Source of the DNA: Balanoglossus misakiensis
Taxonomy: Eukaryota > Hemichordata
Direction: 5' to 3'
DNA length: 64,000 bases
NCBI GenBank assembly: GCA_040954595.2
Contig: CM082597.2
Location: 6,076,001 to 6,140,000 of the forward strand
Part shown: positions 45,550 to 58,096 of the stretch, in pieces
Layout of the letters: every line of letters begins with the position of its first letter
Numbering within the stretch: the first letter of the stretch is position 1
The notes under the pieces: generated by a model
The model's input: the letters and a program-made list of their open reading frames with translations, nothing else
Told to the model about the DNA's origin: nothing
Databases searched by the model: none
Made by a program: the position numbers and the translations under genes

Positions 45550-46520
45550 TAAATAAATACGCAGTGTATAGACTAAAGCAAATCTGTATTTGAATCAATC
45601 GTCTTGATTTAGCTTGCAGGATGTGTGACTTTGTTTAAATGTATATCCAGGCCTCTGTATGTATTCTGTGAATCTAGTACTATTGCATTATTTCTTGATC
45701 AGCAGTGGTCTACTTAAAATTCAGAATATTGTCATTTTCCTGATGCATAGACTTTTCGGGGAAGCCCATACATTATGGGGGTCACACAGGTTCCATGGAT
45801 GACTGACTATGTGGTTGACTAACTGCACTGATAGACTAATAGAATCTCACACATCCAAGGACCTGGGATCATATTTCTCACACAAATTAGGACCAGCACA
45901 AAAGCTATACATGTACATGTAGTGGAAAACGGCCAAGAGTTCCATAACATTTATTTTATAGTTTCGTGTTTCAAAATTCTATGCTGCCATAAAGATTTAT
46001 TTTTAGAAGTTGATTTAAATAGTCATTCGCTGTAACCTTTGATTTGCTAGGTTTTTTTTCCCAGTACAATATGAGGTCTAAGTAGTCTGCACCAGGGTTT
46101 TCCCATGGCGCAAGGGAACTCTGCGCCAGGTGTTTCGGACACGCAATCAGGTAGACTTGCTCCAAGTCTATGGGCTGCATTATGTGTAGGGAACGCTACC
46201 CGAAACCACAAGCTTAGTCCCAAATTCGAAACTCACCTCACCACCAAAAACACGCTCAAGGCAAGCATGCACGCAAAAAGTATTGCAATTATTTATTAAG
46301 ACAAAAAAACACACCGAAAACACAAAAAGTATTGAGATTTGAAAATCACCAAGCGACTAGTGGGCTAGTCTAGCATTCAGGCTGCGCCACCCGTTTGCAC
46401 CAAGCGACTGCACCACCCTGTTCGTGTACATTGACGCCAACCACATGGCGGGGTCAAGTTCTCGTTCGGAGTGAACTATGGGCGGGCTTGAATCCATCAT
46501 GCAAGCTAGCTCCATGGATC
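45550..46520. other. Intergenic between the two peptide genes
   Basis: No gene recognised; only short chance frames. Confidence 0.5.
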
Positions 46521-46521
46521 C

Positions 46522-46666
46522 TAGACTCTCTCACAGCCCCTCTCGTCGTCCATGCAGGCTTATAGTCTGATTGCATGTGTAGGTTAGCTACACAACACCA
46601 GGCGGTGCTTCTCCCTTGCCAAACGGTTCAGGGAGCGTAGCGAACCGCGGGCTGTGAGAGAGTCTA
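46522..46666. mobile_element. MITE with 9-bp target duplication (TIR TAGACTCTCTCA), copy 2
   Basis: Ends TAGACTCTCTCACAGCCC and GGGCTGTGAGAGAGTCTA, flanked by CATGGATCC at 46513-46521 and 46667-46675. The interior shares ATGCAGGCTTATAGTCTGAT (in inverted form) with the copy at 19552, so this is the same family. Confidence 0.93.
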
Positions 46667-47307
46667 CATGGATCCGTACAGTCGATTGTAAAATACATGT
46701 ATGAGGGAATGACCGCGGGGATATTCGTAAAACTGTTGAAGAAATCATGGAGCTACTACCATGGTAAAATCCTATACTAAACTGTGTGCTCAACGCTATT
46801 GTGTGAAATTAATTTTTAAAGCAAAATATGTCGATAATAAATGAAATCCGACGATCGACTGACCGACTGGCAGTGAACATGACCGCATAAACGAGTTATG
46901 CAATGGGAAGAGGCAAAGATCACGAAAGGTCATCAGTTCAACTATTGTTCATATTGATTTTCGCACCAAAGGAGATAGTAGAAAACAACACGTGACATCG
47001 TTCACACCTCTTTATGTCAACATGGTGAATTGTACAGTCCAATGGCTATCTCCTTGGACGATACCATTACATGTACTTTTCAAGGTGCTTGCAAGAGTAG
47101 GACAACATTAGGCATAAAATGTGTTAAATTACTAAAGTTATGCTGCGATCTGTAGAATTTTAAGTTACTCTCAGTTTTTTTTTATAACCATTGATCCTCA
47201 CTGCCGTGTTAAACACTACGGGTCAAGATCAGGTTCAAGCACGCCATGCCTCCAATTTGGCATTGCCCTTGGTAGTCATGGAGACACTGACGTAATCGAA
47301 AGAAAGC

Positions 47308-47315
47308 TATAAAAG
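47308..47315 (+). promoter_or_regulatory. TATA box of secreted peptide gene 2
   Basis: TATAAAAG, followed about 55 bp later by the shared leader GTCATCGCATCGCATC and CCGTACGTACAG with a GTAAGT donor. Confidence 0.75.
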
Positions 47316-47822
47316 AGAACTTTCTGTGCAACGAGCATGCAAAGAAGAGGATTCTTGTGACACGTAACCTTGTCATCGCATCGCATCGAACTCATCGACA
47401 AAGGCATCCGTACGTACAGGTAAGTTTTTTTTTCTATCTGCCTGTTTGGTCTGACAGAATCTTCATCACGTACTCTTGTTATACGGCAAAACAGGGATCT
47501 GGTGACTCTGGTGGACACGACTACACCCCCAGTTACGTTACTTGAAGAAAATCTGACAAAACCGCTGGAAAATTGGATAGGTTGTAGACGCTAATCCCCC
47601 CCCCCCACCCAGAACTCAATAGACCCACAATGCACTGCAAATTTCCAAGATGGCGTTAACACAGTTTATCCCTATAAACACAGCAGGACAAGATGTTAAT
47701 GGAATAAAGAATATGATAGAATGTAGGCATTCCTGTCCTGGGCCACCATCTCAATAAGAAGTATTTCTAAGTATTTAATGCATTTCTTTCAGAACCCGTT
47801 TCACCTTCACAAGGAAGACATC

Positions 47823-48449
47823 ATGAAGAGTTTGGTTTTGCTTCTCAGCTTGGCCCTGTTGGTTTCAATGGTCGTCCATGAAAGCGAATGTTTTACCGCT
47901 GGCATTGGTAACGTTGGCAAGATAAGAGATGTCCACAAGAGGGCGCTCATGTAAGAAATTTTTACTCTGCTATAAGAGACTGTGTTTGCGTGACCATTCC
48001 AAATGTCAGTAACATTATGATTTGTGACATTTTTTTTTTGCTCCAAAACCCTCAAATTCTATCCCACAACGCACCTTGTTTCCAAAATGGCGGTTAAGAC
48101 AAACCTGCCCTATATTATTTCCCCAGACCCTCTTTCTGGAGTGCCCAACGGCACACATGTGTAGTTGGCTAAGAAGCGAAGTAGACTGTGCGCTACAATA
48201 CCAGTACCGCTCAACTGGCATACAAATCTGTAGCATGACGTTTTGACACTCAATGAATAAATTATCAAATGCACGTTTTCATCAGTCGCTCACTCATGGT
48301 GCTGATTCCCAATATTTAGTCTGGTATTCAAAACCTTATTTTTTCCTTGCAGGAAAGACCTCAAGACGGTGAACCGGGAAGAGGGAATTCGAGGCACGTA
48401 CCAGCGGAAAGCAAACGTATTGAAGTCTATCTTGAAGGACGGAAAATAA
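47823..48449 (+). CDS. Secreted cationic peptide precursor, gene 2 (two coding exons)
   Basis: Paralog of gene 1 about 4 kb downstream in the same orientation. The non-coding exon ends at 47419. Exon 2 is 47793-47950 (coding from 47823) and exon 3 starts at 48353 with stop TAA 48447. Phase 2 junction, exactly as in gene 1. The 74-residue product: signal MKSLVLLLSLALLVSMVVHE, then FTAGIGNVGKIRD, VHKRAL, and a tail with IRGTYQRKANVLKSILKDGK. Signal peptides differ by one residue, while the tails share IRG/VRG-x-Y-x-RK-x-NV-x-KSI. About 13 basic and 5 acidic residues in the mature part. Exon 3 is three codons longer than in gene 1. The 5' leader, intron positions and acceptors are conserved, so both look functional. 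Confidence 0.82.
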
Positions 48450-48794
48450 GATCCGATGAACGTCGGGTTCGATCATGGACATTGTCTACGAACAAACCTT
48501 GTTTTTATATTGCTCTGAACCACGGTTAATAGAAAAGACCGTGTCTGAACCAACAACTTTGTGGTCCATGATTTGCTTTAGATTAATCCAATGTATAGCC
48601 ATCCCTATGCCTTAAAACATCCACAGTGTAGACTAGAACGTTCTTTTTTTTAAACATTTTTAGAACTTTCTTTCTTATTCTTGATTTGAATAAATTGCAA
48701 TGCACTGTGTGTGATACTCGCCTCGTGTGTGCATTCTTAAATAATCTGGAACTTGGGAACTTTTTTTTGTTTTTATGAGATAAACGATAAAGGC

Positions 48795-48910
48795 TGATGG
48801 TGGTATTAGTGATGTTGGTGGCGATGATGGTTGTTGATGTGGTGGTGGTGGTGGTGGTCCGGGTGGTTATGGGTGTTGGTGATGAGGTGGGATGGTGGTG
48901 GTGGTGACTG
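48795..48910. repeat. (GGT)n-rich tract
   Basis: GGTGGT/GATGGT-rich simple sequence; the minus-strand frame through it (Thr/His-rich) is not a gene. Confidence 0.85.
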
Positions 48911-48999
48911 ACTGACTGACCACTTTCCAGAATGATGTACTCCTTATTGTTCTCTGGAAGATGAGTGGGAAACATTATTCCAAGACCCTGGAAGCATCG

Positions 49000-50400
49000 T
49001 TAAAACATCCGACAGAACGGCGTCTCGTGTTATTTCGAGGCCGAGAACCGCCAGGAAGACTCTGCCCCCCCCCCCAAAAAAAAATCCCAAATTGGCGCAA
49101 GCTTTTTATCTGCTGCACACGAAGTGCTTAGAAGATATAATGGGGATTTTATTTTCTCTCAAACAAAAAACAATGAAACATCTGGTGATTTTCAACACCA
49201 TCTACCAATAATGGCGTCGTATTTGTCACAACTTTTAACTGTTCAACTAAAAACTGAAATAGAGGAATTGTGAATAATCAAATTTTCAATTGGATGCATC
49301 TTAAACTGTATTTTTTGTTGGAAATGCATACTTTAGCAGCTCGTGGGGCTTTTAAGCTCAGATTATTAATTTTAAACCGGTTATTTTGTTATTTATGTTT
49401 TCCATTTGTTCTCTATAATGTAAAATGCTTCTTTTTTACTTGTATTTAATTTGTTGTTGTTCCAGTATATATTATTGAGTTACTCTCAGTTTGGACTACG
49501 ACTAAATGCCTCGCTGAACACATTCCATGTTTAGAATAAAATATCACAGGTGGGCTAATGTTGACGTAGATGGCGCTATTCGCCTTCCATTTTCTTGCGC
49601 TTGAATCTACATTCGTAACATCCGGCACGTGATCTCGTGTCACTCTCCTGAAAATGGGGAAAAACAACGTAATTTTAAGAGATATTTCATTCGTCCATTT
49701 TTGTTGCTGTAATGTGTTTCATACATGGCTTCTTGTTCGGCTTCTTGAGGAACGGTTAAAGCACGTAGCTCGTCTCACGCGCATGCGCGTAACTTCCCAG
49801 CAAATTTTCCGTTAGATGCATTCAAATAGTGGACTGCCTTCGCTTCCTTCCATATTTCATGCGCGCCTTCTAAGTAGATTCTGGTTTTGTCCCTCCTTTT
49901 CACCCAAGCTAGTGTCTTTTCCGGATCTCCGACACAGATTATGGTCGCCGCCATCTAGTGTGAGCACTGCCTTATGGGATTGACTGTTCACTAAACGTCT
50001 GTAACCAGCGGCTACAGTTGGAACATGCGTGTGAGACGAGCTACTCGCTTTAAATGCGTAATGTTCTCCATGTGGCCCATATGTGTACGATCGATCTTGT
50101 TATTGTTTTAAAATTATAATATAAATCTGGACTTGAAAGCGTTTTCATCAGTAAAAACGAACGATACACATAGGCATGACTTATTGACAAGTGGAAAACT
50201 TGGTGGGTTGGCATACTATAGGGAGAAGAACACGGATATTTAGTTGATTACCAAATATATTGGAAAAAACAGTAGTGGCCTCCTCTGAATGAATGTGCGC
50301 CCTCAACGACCGGGCGAGGCTTGGACTGCGAGCGGGCGCTATACATCGTCACAGTAACTAAATGAAGTATAACTTGGCCGAGCCATCAAATTTAATACCC
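49000..50400. other. No gene recognised
   Basis: Mixed non-coding DNA with a C/A homopolymer pair at 49067-49085. Frames are short and unsupported. Confidence 0.5.
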
Positions 50401-50411
50401 TGCTATACATG

Positions 50412-50586
50412 TATACCCTTTTCATAAGTCTAGCGCCCTCACAGAGCCATCATGATTTTGAACTCAAAGCGAGGCAAATGGGGAAAGTTGCCCGATCACA
50501 TCAATGTGGTTTCCCCATGGGCCTCGCTTTGAGTTCAAATTCATGATAGCTGTGTGAGGGCGCTAAACTTATGAAAAAGGTGTATC
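50412..50586. mobile_element. Foldback element of about 175 bp
   Basis: Arms of about 65 bp: CTTTTCATAAGTCTAGCGCC ... AACTCAAAGCGAGGC pairs with GCCTCGCTTTGAGTTCAAAT ... GGCGCTAAACTTATGAAAAA with a few mismatches, around a loop of about 40 bp. The exact target duplication is uncertain. Confidence 0.85.
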
Positions 50587-50694
50587 GGATAATTTTTGTC
50601 ATTTATCTGTTTGTATATCAAATGAGAAAGACCCTCGCCGTTTTCAAGTTTCAATGCACAATGACGGGTTGCAAGACTCATTTGAACAACACAC

Positions 50695-53090
50695 CTGTAC
50701 AGGTAACACCGACATCTTCATTGTGTCCACAGTTGTGAACTCCCCAACCTGAACTGCCACACGTAGTAAGTCTGACTTCTCGACCTGTACAAGCGACATC
50801 ATCCAACCATATTGGATCAGCTCCCTGTCCAAAATGAGCAGTTGAATGCGCCGATCCTCCACTGCAATTAAGGGGAAATGTTATAAACGGTTGAGAAAAA
50901 TCAAAGGATGGTTCGACCAATCTCCACTCTTCATGTCTATGTTCATGTCAAAAAGCAACCGTACGGCAACACACTACATGACAATGCTAAAAAAATTAAT
51001 AATCGAAGACTGATGGGAAAAGTTGAACCTGTCTATAGTGGTCAGTAAAGGGACTTCCCTAAACCGGCATTTATAGACAGGAGGTCTTTAAACACAGGCC
51101 AATTAATGTTCATGTTAATTGCACAGTGACAGTAACAAAATGGCCACTATATAGAGGTGGTATACATTCAGGGAGTATAAATAACAAATATGCTGTTAAA
51201 CGTGCAAATAAACACATGTTTGAGTTTAAAGGAGCACCTTCTTTATCCGATCAGCCATACAATAAAGAAAAACATATTAACTTGATAAAGATTTCAATGG
51301 AAAACAAAAGATGTGTACCATAATTATAACATCCAATGTCAACAAGAACTAATGCGAGAACCAGGGATTGGAAATTGCCCCATATAAGTAAATTAACTGT
51401 TACAGATTGCTTGCACTTGACGGCAGCAAATGCCACTTTTTGCATTAACTTTTATGATTTTACTTTCCAACTTAGATTGGTCCATTTAAATAAGCTTGCT
51501 AATAGGTACACATGAACATCTCATCGACGCCCGATTGCGGCCGTATGTTGCGATTTGAACAAGTGATATATAAAACGGGTGCCGCATCTGTTTAATCAGC
51601 CGCCATACAAAGAGTTTATAACTATCGTGGTATGCGTTGCCAAGAGATGATAAATTGATATGCAAGTAACTAATATGGCATAATGGTGAGAATTTTAAAG
51701 GATAGGAAGATGATTTGAAGTATCTTATTGTGGAATAAATATCTGAAATTTGGTAGCTTTGGGGGCTTTAAACACATGAGAAAAAGGTTAGAGGTCAATT
51801 ACTGGCCTTAGCGTAGCCTATGTTTTTTAAACTACAGTTTCTTCCGCAAATAGTGAAGCGAAAGGACCAAGCTTACCTATATCCAAGTTGACGACAAACA
51901 ACAGCTGCATCCGTGCTGCTAAAACCGTCATCGCAGACTGTGCCCCATTGATTGCTGTGATAAATTTCTAGACGACCTTTCAGATTTGACGAACCTCCCG
52001 CCAAGCGCACAGATCCTTCGGCTGAATTAAAAAGACGACAATTCTCACTACCTTAAATAGGTTTTTGCTACCTAGGTAAGTTATGAAAATCTGATATGGT
52101 CGACCGAATTTCAAGATGGCCGATTTTTGCCATGTTTCAGAAATCATGGAAAGTCATGAGCTAAATAAAGTCATATTCGATCATTCTGAAACTTCGTAAC
52201 AGAAAAAAATGTGAAAAATTGAATGCAAAGACAGAAATTTTTGACAAAAGAAAGTCATAAAATAAAGCTAACATATCATTTTCCTATCTCATTACTACAG
52301 TGAGGTGCCGACCTTTTACCCCTAATGCAATTATTATAATTTGATACGACCCCCTAGCACAACGTGAAAACCTATTTAAGGCAGCCAGAAAATGCACCAT
52401 GTTTCAACGCTTAAATAAAACACTGGCAGGGTGTAGAAAATAAACACTGAAGAATTTATGTGTCGATAAAAAAGAAGCGTGATATGACAGTTATAGTATG
52501 GTGGTATAGTCACAGTATTACCCTCAGTGCTTTTTCTGTGTGTATTTTTAATGTAGTTAGGAGAGCTTACTCCCAGGTTTTCCGTAAATTGTCTGGTTTT
52601 AAACATTCTTTTATTCAGAGCAACAGTGCGATGTTTGTTAATCTTTCTATTTTAACTTTTGATGAAATACTCCGGAAAAAAATCATTCAGCTTTTTAAGC
52701 AGACTCCACCTCTCAAGTAATCCACTTGTAGCCAGTGTTTTATCACTATCAGTGTTCTCAAATAGTGGACTTTGGAAGGTTTGGAGTAGACGATTGTTTT
52801 GATGTTTTTTATGGTGTTTTGTTTTGCTATGGATTATTTTATAATCTGAAATAAAGATGTAATATTAATAATAATAATTAGTTGGTCTAGAAAATAAGAT
52901 GGACACTCATCAGTTCAACACACCTCCACAGACAACGCCAGCATCTTCGCCGTGTCCACAGTTGTGCTGTCCCCAACCTGCACTGCCACAGTAACATAAC
53001 TCGATTTCAGTACCACCACAAGCAACATCATCCAGCCATATTACACCAGTTCCTTGCCCAAAATGTGCAGATTCAAACGCTCTACCACCA
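50695..53090 (-). CDS. SRCR-domain gene, partial (three half-domain exons)
   Basis: Minus strand. Exon 52924-53090 encodes the second half of an SRCR domain ([40 protein letters not shown]). Exon 51877-52021 encodes a first half ([39 protein letters not shown]). Exon 50695-50861 encodes a second half ([39 protein letters not shown]). Splice sites are clean (e.g. GTAAGC, and GTGTGT after GG/CAG). The last two exons make one complete domain split after LGY. SRCR proteins are secreted or membrane receptors, many in immunity. No first half was found upstream of the 53090 exon, and no signal peptide, so the 5' end is missing or lost. The intron position within the domain is as in many group A SRCR genes. 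Confidence 0.85.
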
Positions 53091-53667
53091 CTGCAGAAAG
53101 TCATAGACAGGCATGAAACAGTTAAATTATAACTCACGTTAGTTAGGGCAACATTATACACATATTGACTGGCCATGATGGTAACAATATACGTTTGTTT
53201 ACCCGAGGGATTTTGGATCGCCCCAAAACAGTCTGTTTCGAGAGGCCGACAGTAGCACAAACTGGGAAATTTTTCCGCTGTCATCAAATCGATCTCAGTC
53301 GCAGACGAAATCGCCATCTTTGTTTTCTAAGTGCGCCTGCGTAGATGGTGCTTCCCAACTTGGCCAGGCAACAGTTTCTCGGAACTTTGGCCTGCAAAAT
53401 TGATGCACCCCACGTGACTACACATTGGCGAATCCCAACACAAATTGCAGATATGTTATCAAATGATTTGTAGCGTGTGTGAGGGATTGTGATCTTTAAC
53501 CACAACATTGATGATGCCTGAGCCAGAGGCAATAACTGATATCAGGTCCTGGCTTGTATTCAATTTTCAACAATAACACTTACGAAACAACGTTGTAGAG
53601 ATTATACTGCCTTCCGTTTCTCCAGCTACCCTCACTTTATATTCCCCTCTACTTTAGTATTGAGCAC

Positions 53668-53761
53668 TTTGTTTGTTTGTATGTATGTATGTATGTATGT
53701 ATGTATGTATGTATGTATGTATGTATGTATGTATGTATGTATGTATGTATGTATGTATGTA

Positions 53762-53848
<87 letters not shown>

Positions 53849-53909
53849 ATGTATGTATGTATGTATGTATGTATGTATGTATGTATGTATGTATGTATGT
53901 ATGTATGTT
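53668..53909. repeat. (TATG)n / (TG)n microsatellite, about 240 bp
   Basis: TATG tetranucleotides flank two TG-dinucleotide tracts (53766-53798, 53808-53831). The long frames on both strands here (repeated YVCM or YIHT) are artefacts of the repeat. Confidence 0.97.
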
Positions 53910-55340
53910 CGTACCCTTTATGCAATTCGGGGACATCTCTATGAAAACAACCCGTGGAAGTGGGGACCTTTTTAAGTTGTGGGACCAAAACCCCGGTCCC
54001 ACAACTTTTTTGTGCTTATTGTGATCGTTGAGGTCCCAACGTTATTTTGGCAGAGTTTTAGCCGGTCCTCCATTTTGTGTGTGTTTTCGCGGTGTGTTTC
54101 TCAGTGTGTTATTTTCTTCTAACTCAGGCTAGACTTTTCAAATTTGGTGCATGTCGCCACCTAGTGGTCATATTATTACTCATGCGCACTCAGCTGAAGT
54201 TTGCAACAAATTATGACAACTTTGAAACATTGTATGTGCGTATACGTGACAAGGGTCACACGTGCATTCATATTGCTGATCATGCTGTTGAGCTGATTCA
54301 GAGGTAAGAAAACGTTTTTTTGTTTTTCTTTTTGAATATTTTTTACCCGCAATCTTCCTGGTCGTTTTTGGGAAGTATTCATTAATATCAGTGACGCATT
54401 ATTGTGGCCCTGGTGATCTGGGTATCCCTCGAGTATAGGCTTGATCATGCGAGGATTGTTATCTAGACTCGAATAAACATGGCGAACTCAAGGAATAATA
54501 ATGTCATCAGCGTCGGCATCTGTAGAATGCAATCACATTTCGCTCCGAACAGATATTTCACTGACTCGTATTGCTGGCTGGGAGGAAATGCTTCATATAC
54601 TTATATTATATAATTATAATTCTTATACATGCTATGCTCTATCGAAAAAGTCTCGGTTGCATAAGGATGTGAAATTAAATAAAGGAGTACCTGTATTTCC
54701 GATCATAAAATCATGAAAAAGTTGATATCAGTGCCACTCATTTACTTTCTTTCAAGGGTAAACGTGTTTTTCACTGTGAGAGAGACATTACTGTAGGGCT
54801 TTGGAACTCTGGCATTTTCGTCTTGGTTCATCGTTTGGCCTTGCTACGAAAACAAAGCCAGGTCACTCTTGTGGGGGTGAATTTATTGAGCGAAGCTCTT
54901 TATATCGGACTTCCGTGAAATCACGAACTGGTACAGAACAGTACTGCGATGCGTGCGACTCGCAGTTTTCCAAAACAACACTGAACTCGAAATTTCCAGA
55001 ATGTCAGCTCCCAAAATAGTCCATCGGACGCGGGAAACCCAAACCGTAAGATTTTGCTACATTTGATGTCAGTTTCACCGGTAATGCATAAATTAAAACT
55101 CAACCAAATCCGGTTTTTGCATCAAGCTCAAGCACTACAAACACGCGAAAACAACATGTAAATCATCAAAGATATTTCCTTTTCCCAAACTTTACGATAA
55201 CTCTTTTACATATTAGCTGTAGAGTAGAGCCAAATACTACATTGAGAAAATGGAGAATGAAAGTATTCCCTACTAAAGGGTTATTATTTCATGGGCAGGG
55301 GACATCCATCAATTCATTAATTATTCTTATAGACTTTCGT
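53910..55340. other. No gene recognised
   Basis: A short inverted pair GTTGTGGGACC / GGTCCCACAAC lies at 53976-54006. No supported coding region. Confidence 0.5.
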
Positions 55341-56148
55341 AGGAGAAAGGGATGGAGCTAGAGTGCAATACCCGGTGGAAAAAGTCATTATTCTGTGGAC
55401 TTTGATATGAAAACATTCATGTTACAGGGGACTTCATAATGAAAACACACATTGATGTGGAGACATTAATACTATTATTATATTATAAAAATACTAAATG
55501 AAAGTACTCGACAGAATCATTGTCATTTAACATAGAGCGGGGACATTATACTAGCCATCCATTAATATTTGTAAACAACTTTTAATGATTGAGGTGGGGC
55601 TTAAGCACAATACCCAGTGGGAAGAAGCTAATTCTGCTAACTTTGATATGGAAACATTCATGTTACAGGGGACTTCACAATGAAAACACACATTGATGTG
55701 GAGACATTAATACTAATGTTATATCAGACAGTTCATTTTTAGGTGTCTACAGGCCACATGACCTGTTATTCACTAATTACGGCTGCTTACATTACCCATC
55801 AATGATTTTCTCACCAATGAAGGGCTATACCTCCTCCAAATTCCTGTCCTTCCTCAGTCCCCTATCAGTGACAATTTGCCATGTATTTGCATTTTTTTGA
55901 ATCCCTAATATTATTAAAATGTCAAATGATAGTACTTGACAGAGACATAATTGTCATTTGACATAGAGAGATGACATTAATCCATCAATCCATTTGTATT
56001 TCTGGTAAACAACTTTAGTAGCTGTGGGGCATAAGCACAATACCAAGTGAAACAGATTATATTCTGGTGACTTTGTCTTGACATGAAAACATTCATGATA
56101 TAGGGGACTTCATAATGAAAACACACATTGATATGGAGACATCAATTT

Positions 56149-56362
56149 ACCACGAATATTATATTATATTATATTATATTATATTATATTATATTATATT
56201 ATATTGTATTGTATTATATTGTATTGTATTGTATTGTATTATATTATATTGTATTATATAATATTATATTATATTATATTATATTATATTATATTATATT
56301 ATATTATATTATATTATATTATATTATATTATATTATATTATATTATATTATATTATATTAT
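56149..56362. repeat. (ATATT)n pentanucleotide microsatellite
   Basis: About 42 units, with GTATT variants clustered at 56203-56252. Ends against a foldback element at 56369. A short remnant resumes at 56680-56697. Confidence 0.97.
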
Positions 56363-56368
56363 AATTAA

Positions 56369-56509
56369 GCAATAAAACACCCCCAGCCATGGTATATCAC
56401 GAGATTTTGACCAGTTCACGACATATACGCACGAGCGATAGCGAGTGCGTATATGGAGTTGAACTGGTCAAAATCGAGTGGTATACCATGGCTGGGGGTG
56501 TTTTATTGC
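56369..56509. mobile_element. Foldback element, 141 bp, inside the microsatellite
   Basis: Arms of about 60 bp, GCAATAAAACACCCCCAGCC ... pairing with GGCTGGGGGTGTTTTATTGC, enclose CATATACGCAC / GTGCGTATATG and a small loop. AT-repeat lies on both sides, so a target duplication cannot be told from the repeat. Confidence 0.85.
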
Positions 56510-57299
56510 TATTATATTATGCCAGTATATTGAAACTTTGCATAAAACATTTTAAAAAGGCATTTTCTTTAACTATGATATATGACTGTGGTATATGGCT
56601 AATATATCACGGTCACGTGTCGTGTCTCGACCAATCAAATAGCGTGATTTACACCATCAATATACTGGTATAATATAATATATTATATTATATTATAGAA
56701 ATGTAAAATGAAAATATACCATGGAGGGGGTCATTTGACAAAGAGAGGGGACATTAATTCAGAGGTCACGGTAACATTTTTGTTGTGCATATTTTTGACG
56801 CATTCATCTGAAAAAACTGCGTCAAGCTCCTTCCAGCCTGCGTCCTTCGTTCAAACAATTTAACCACAGCATGGTAAACATTACCTATAAATTGATACTT
56901 TTTCCGATCACTATCACAAAATTAGCTACATTTTGAGTACAAATTTCGCAGGCACAAGTAGATCCCACTGTGGTATTTTTAGATTTAGTCAGCCTGTACG
57001 GTTTATGGTGACCATTGTACAACTTGATCGGCTGTTTGTTATGCGTCAATATTGAGGCAATGAATTAGATTTTCGCTTCAAGAATTTTGCGTTAAATACG
57101 CATCCTTTTTGCGTAAACGCGACCACTGTAATTAATCCATCCATTTACATTTCTAAAACACTTTAATGGTTGAGGTGGGGCTTAAGCACAATACCCTGTG
57201 GGAAGAAGTTTATTCTGCTAATTTTTTTCATTTGGGACTTCATAATAAAAACACCCTGTAATGTGGAGACAAATTCTGCTATTCTTAATATGTCATGGA

Positions 57300-58096
57300 A
57301 ATAGATGCATGATCGGGAATTTACGAAAAACATTTTTGTTTTGGAAGCCCGATATTCGGTAGAAAATATCTCAAATGTCGGCCGAAGATCAAATGATCAG
57401 GAATTAACGAACAGTTTTGTTTTTTGAGGCCCAATTTTCAGTTGAAAATGAACACAAATGATGCGAAAACATGAGACCCGGGGCCCCGTCACAAGACACG
57501 GTCTACATGCCCCAGTCGATTTCCCATAGAATGGGGACAGTGTCATGTGACTGACGGCTGTTTTGAAAAGGACAGTGTGTTTCGCATACCACATTTTGGG
57601 CTGTAGTTTATGAGGAGAATTAATTGGTTCTTTCCTAAAATGGTAAAAACAACATGATATAAATATGATGTCTCAAATGTCATATCGTAAAACAAAGAGA
57701 CCAGTCGCTAAAATTAGACATTGTAAGTTGAAAATGAAATTTGAAGACGAAAATACTGATAAAATCAAATGACAGGTTTTGTAAAAGGTACAAAAATTGT
57801 ACAAGACTTGAAAAACAAAAAGGCAGATGTAAACTGATGCAAAACAGATTAAAATTCTACAAATATTGTGTACCTTTATGTTTTGTTTATTAGATGTACC
57901 TGACGAAGACTACCTGTGTGTAATTGTCAAAACGTTGTATTGAATAAATATCAACCAGTAGTTTACCAGTACAGGTTGAGCTGCCTCCTCTATCTTTACT
58001 CATGTTGTCAACATTGGTGTGCTCCCATGCTTACATTGAAACTTTGGTCGTAGTTTGACTGATTCTCCTCCTTTGCCACTCCACAGATCATAGACG
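57300..58096. other. Upstream of the SET gene; no coding region recognised
   Basis: At about 57900-57950 the sequence CCTGACGAAGACTACC ... CAAAACGTTG followed by AATAAA resembles the 3' ends of some animal retroelements. Its class is unclear. Confidence 0.35.

Larger units (their letters stand above)
55350..57290. repeat. Complex satellite-like block with interspersed insertions
   Basis: The motif GGGACTTCATAATGAAAACA with ACACATTGATGTGGAGACAT recurs at 55428, 55669, 56103 and, decayed, at 57235. GTGGGGCTTAAGCACAATAC (or a variant) recurs at 55591, 56022 and 57176. GACATAGAG-like blocks recur at 55530, 55955 and 56735. The unit is roughly 240-430 bp and irregular. Frames are broken. Confidence 0.85.

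Noticed and set aside
53660-54024. Long frames of repeated YVCM and YIHT on both strands
   Set aside because: Translations of the TATG/TG microsatellite.
56128-56364. Frame of repeated LYYII
   Set aside because: Translation of the ATATT microsatellite.
57900-57945. CTGACGA ... GTC-AAAAC, possible decayed hammerhead or retroelement 3' end
   Set aside because: The core needs GAAA, which is absent, and the flanking stems are not evident; too weak to list as an RNA gene.
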